Assembly (NCBI GenBank): GCA_900313545.1
Contig: OMRS01000340.1
Location: 1 to 6,852, forward strand
Reading direction: 5' to 3'
Source: an uncultured Eubacteriales bacterium
GTDB taxonomy: Bacteria > Bacillota_A > Clostridia > Christensenellales > Aristaeellaceae
DNA: 6,852 nucleotides
Every line of letters starts with the position of its first letter. The first letter of the stretch is position 1. The notes under the pieces were generated by a model, which was given only the letters and a program-made list of their open reading frames with translations, did no database searches and had not been told where the DNA came from. Made by a program: the position numbers and the translations under genes. Below, piece after piece: positions 6,019-6,852 of the stretch.

Positions 6019-6852
6019 TCACCTTTCTGTCGTCACACGCATTTCTCCATCGGGCCGGATCTCCAGCACCACCGTCCCCTGCATCCGGGTCAGATAGACC
6101 CGGGACACCCCGGCATCCAGCAGGTTCTGCCAGACATCCTCCATGGGATACTCCCGCTGCTCATCCTTCCCGCAGGAGACCACCGCAATCTCCGGGGACA
6201 CCGCCTGGACAAATCCATAGCTGCTGGCGGTATCGCTGCCATGGTGGCCGACCTTGAGGACATCCGCCCGCAGCGGAAGCTGTTCCCTGAAGGCCAGCAT
6301 GTCCTCTTCGGAACGCACCTGCGCATCCCCCGTAAACAGCACCCGCCGCCCGGCCACCTCCATCATGAGCACGATGGACCAGTCGTTGGCCAGCGGATAG
6401 GCCACGGGATGAGGGGCCATCACCGTAAAGACGGCGCAGCCCAGGGAGAACCTGTCCCCGGGGCCAGGATAGACCCTGGAGATGGCATATTCCTCCAGAT
6501 GCTGCGCCACCCTGCCGTAGATGGCCGTGGTCGTCTCAACAGGAGGCAGCAGACAGCTCCCCACCGGCAGGCTTTCCATGAGGTACGCCGCGCCCCCGAT
6601 GTGGTCCGCGTGAGGATGGGTCAGCACCAGCCATTCCAGCTGCGTCACGCCCTGCTCACGCACATAGGCCGTCACCTGCCGTGCGGTTTTCCGGTCACCG
6701 GTATCGATCATCATGGCCCTGCGAATGCCGCCGGACTCCTCCAGAATCAGGATGGCGTCCGCCTGCCCCACATCCAGGAAATGGACCTGAACCCCCTCCG
6801 CCAGGGCTATGGAACACAGCAGCAGTGCCAGCAGAACAAGCACTGCCGGAAG
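6019..6852 (-). CDS. Secreted ComEC-type metallo-beta-lactamase-fold hydrolase (start beyond window)
   Basis: This single-domain protein resembles the hydrolase domain of the competence protein ComEC/Rec2 but lacks ComEC's membrane channel. An N-terminal hydrophobic stretch (LPAVLVLLALLL, then CSIALA/EG) looks like a signal peptide with an A-x-A signal peptidase I site, so export is predicted. The frame is open to base 6852, and the GTG at 6843 lies inside the hydrophobic core, so the real start is probably just outside the window. Numbering from that GTG, the motifs are HFLDVGQADAIL (21-32), IDTGD (46-50), LTHPHADHIGG (74-84) with ligands His76, His78, Asp80 and His81, NDWSIVL (153-159), LFTGDA (169-174) and LKVGHHGS (196-203). 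All metal-site residues are present, so it should be an active phosphodiesterase-like or nuclease-like hydrolase, substrate unknown. It is the first gene seen of the unit and ends 20 bases before the next gene. Confidence 0.9.
   Translation of the reverse strand, partial: LPAVLVLLALLLCSIALAEGVQVHFLDVGQADAILILEESGGIRRAMMIDTGDRKTARQVTAYVREQGVTQLEWLVLTHPHADHIGGAAYLMESLPVGSCLLPPVETTTAIYGRVAQHLEEYAISRVYPGPGDRFSLGCAVFTVMAPHPVAYPLANDWSIVLMMEVAGRRVLFTGDAQVRSEEDMLAFREQLPLRADVLKVGHHGSDTASSYGFVQAVSPEIAVVSCGKDEQREYPMEDVWQNLLDAGVSRVYLTRMQGTVVLEIRPDGEMRVTTER

Noticed and set aside
6841..6843. GTG as the true start of the secreted hydrolase
   Set aside because: It falls within the hydrophobic core of the signal peptide, and the frame stays open with hydrophobic codons to the window edge, so the start is probably outside.

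Overview
This window most likely comes from a moderately GC-rich Bacillota (Clostridia-like) genome. I infer this from the strong AAGGAGG/GGAGG ribosome-binding sites, the secreted ComEC-type hydrolase, the Clostridia-style MATE transporter and the tight co-directional packing. No marker gene fixes the taxon. Every supported gene is on the minus strand, so transcription runs from high to low coordinates. I saw no rRNA, tRNA, CRISPR array, insertion sequence or attachment site.

Layout in transcription order. (1) 6852-6019: a secreted ComEC-type metallo-beta-lactamase-fold hydrolase with all its metal motifs; its start lies beyond the window edge. (2) 5998-3284: a 904-residue protein with an N-terminal domain resembling the RNA polymerase alpha C-terminal (helix-hairpin-helix) domain, then a long unrecognised body and helix-turn-helix-like segments near its end. 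(3) About 3248-2058: an Eis-type GNAT acetyltransferase that keeps the family's C-terminal carboxylate and active-site tyrosine. (4) 2036-1017: a membrane-anchored protein whose outer domain keeps the ComEC-type fold pattern but has lost every metal ligand. Spacings of 20, about 35 and 21 bases, with no terminator between genes, suggest one operon.

Below it, 1016-406 holds no intact gene. It contains a possible decayed reading frame (1005-559), then on the minus strand a strong hairpin, a small hairpin and an intrinsic terminator only 28 bases upstream of the start codon of (5), the N-terminal part of a MATE-family multidrug efflux protein (405-1, running off the window). That order looks like a leader attenuator in front of the transporter, or like the operon terminator squeezed against the next gene.

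How the genes work together is inference. The unusual point is that an intact secreted hydrolase and a catalytically dead, membrane-tethered relative flank a large possible nucleic-acid-binding protein and an Eis-type acetyltransferase. If the arrangement is conserved, the dead relative could be a receptor or regulatory partner of the active one. I recognise no described system with this composition.
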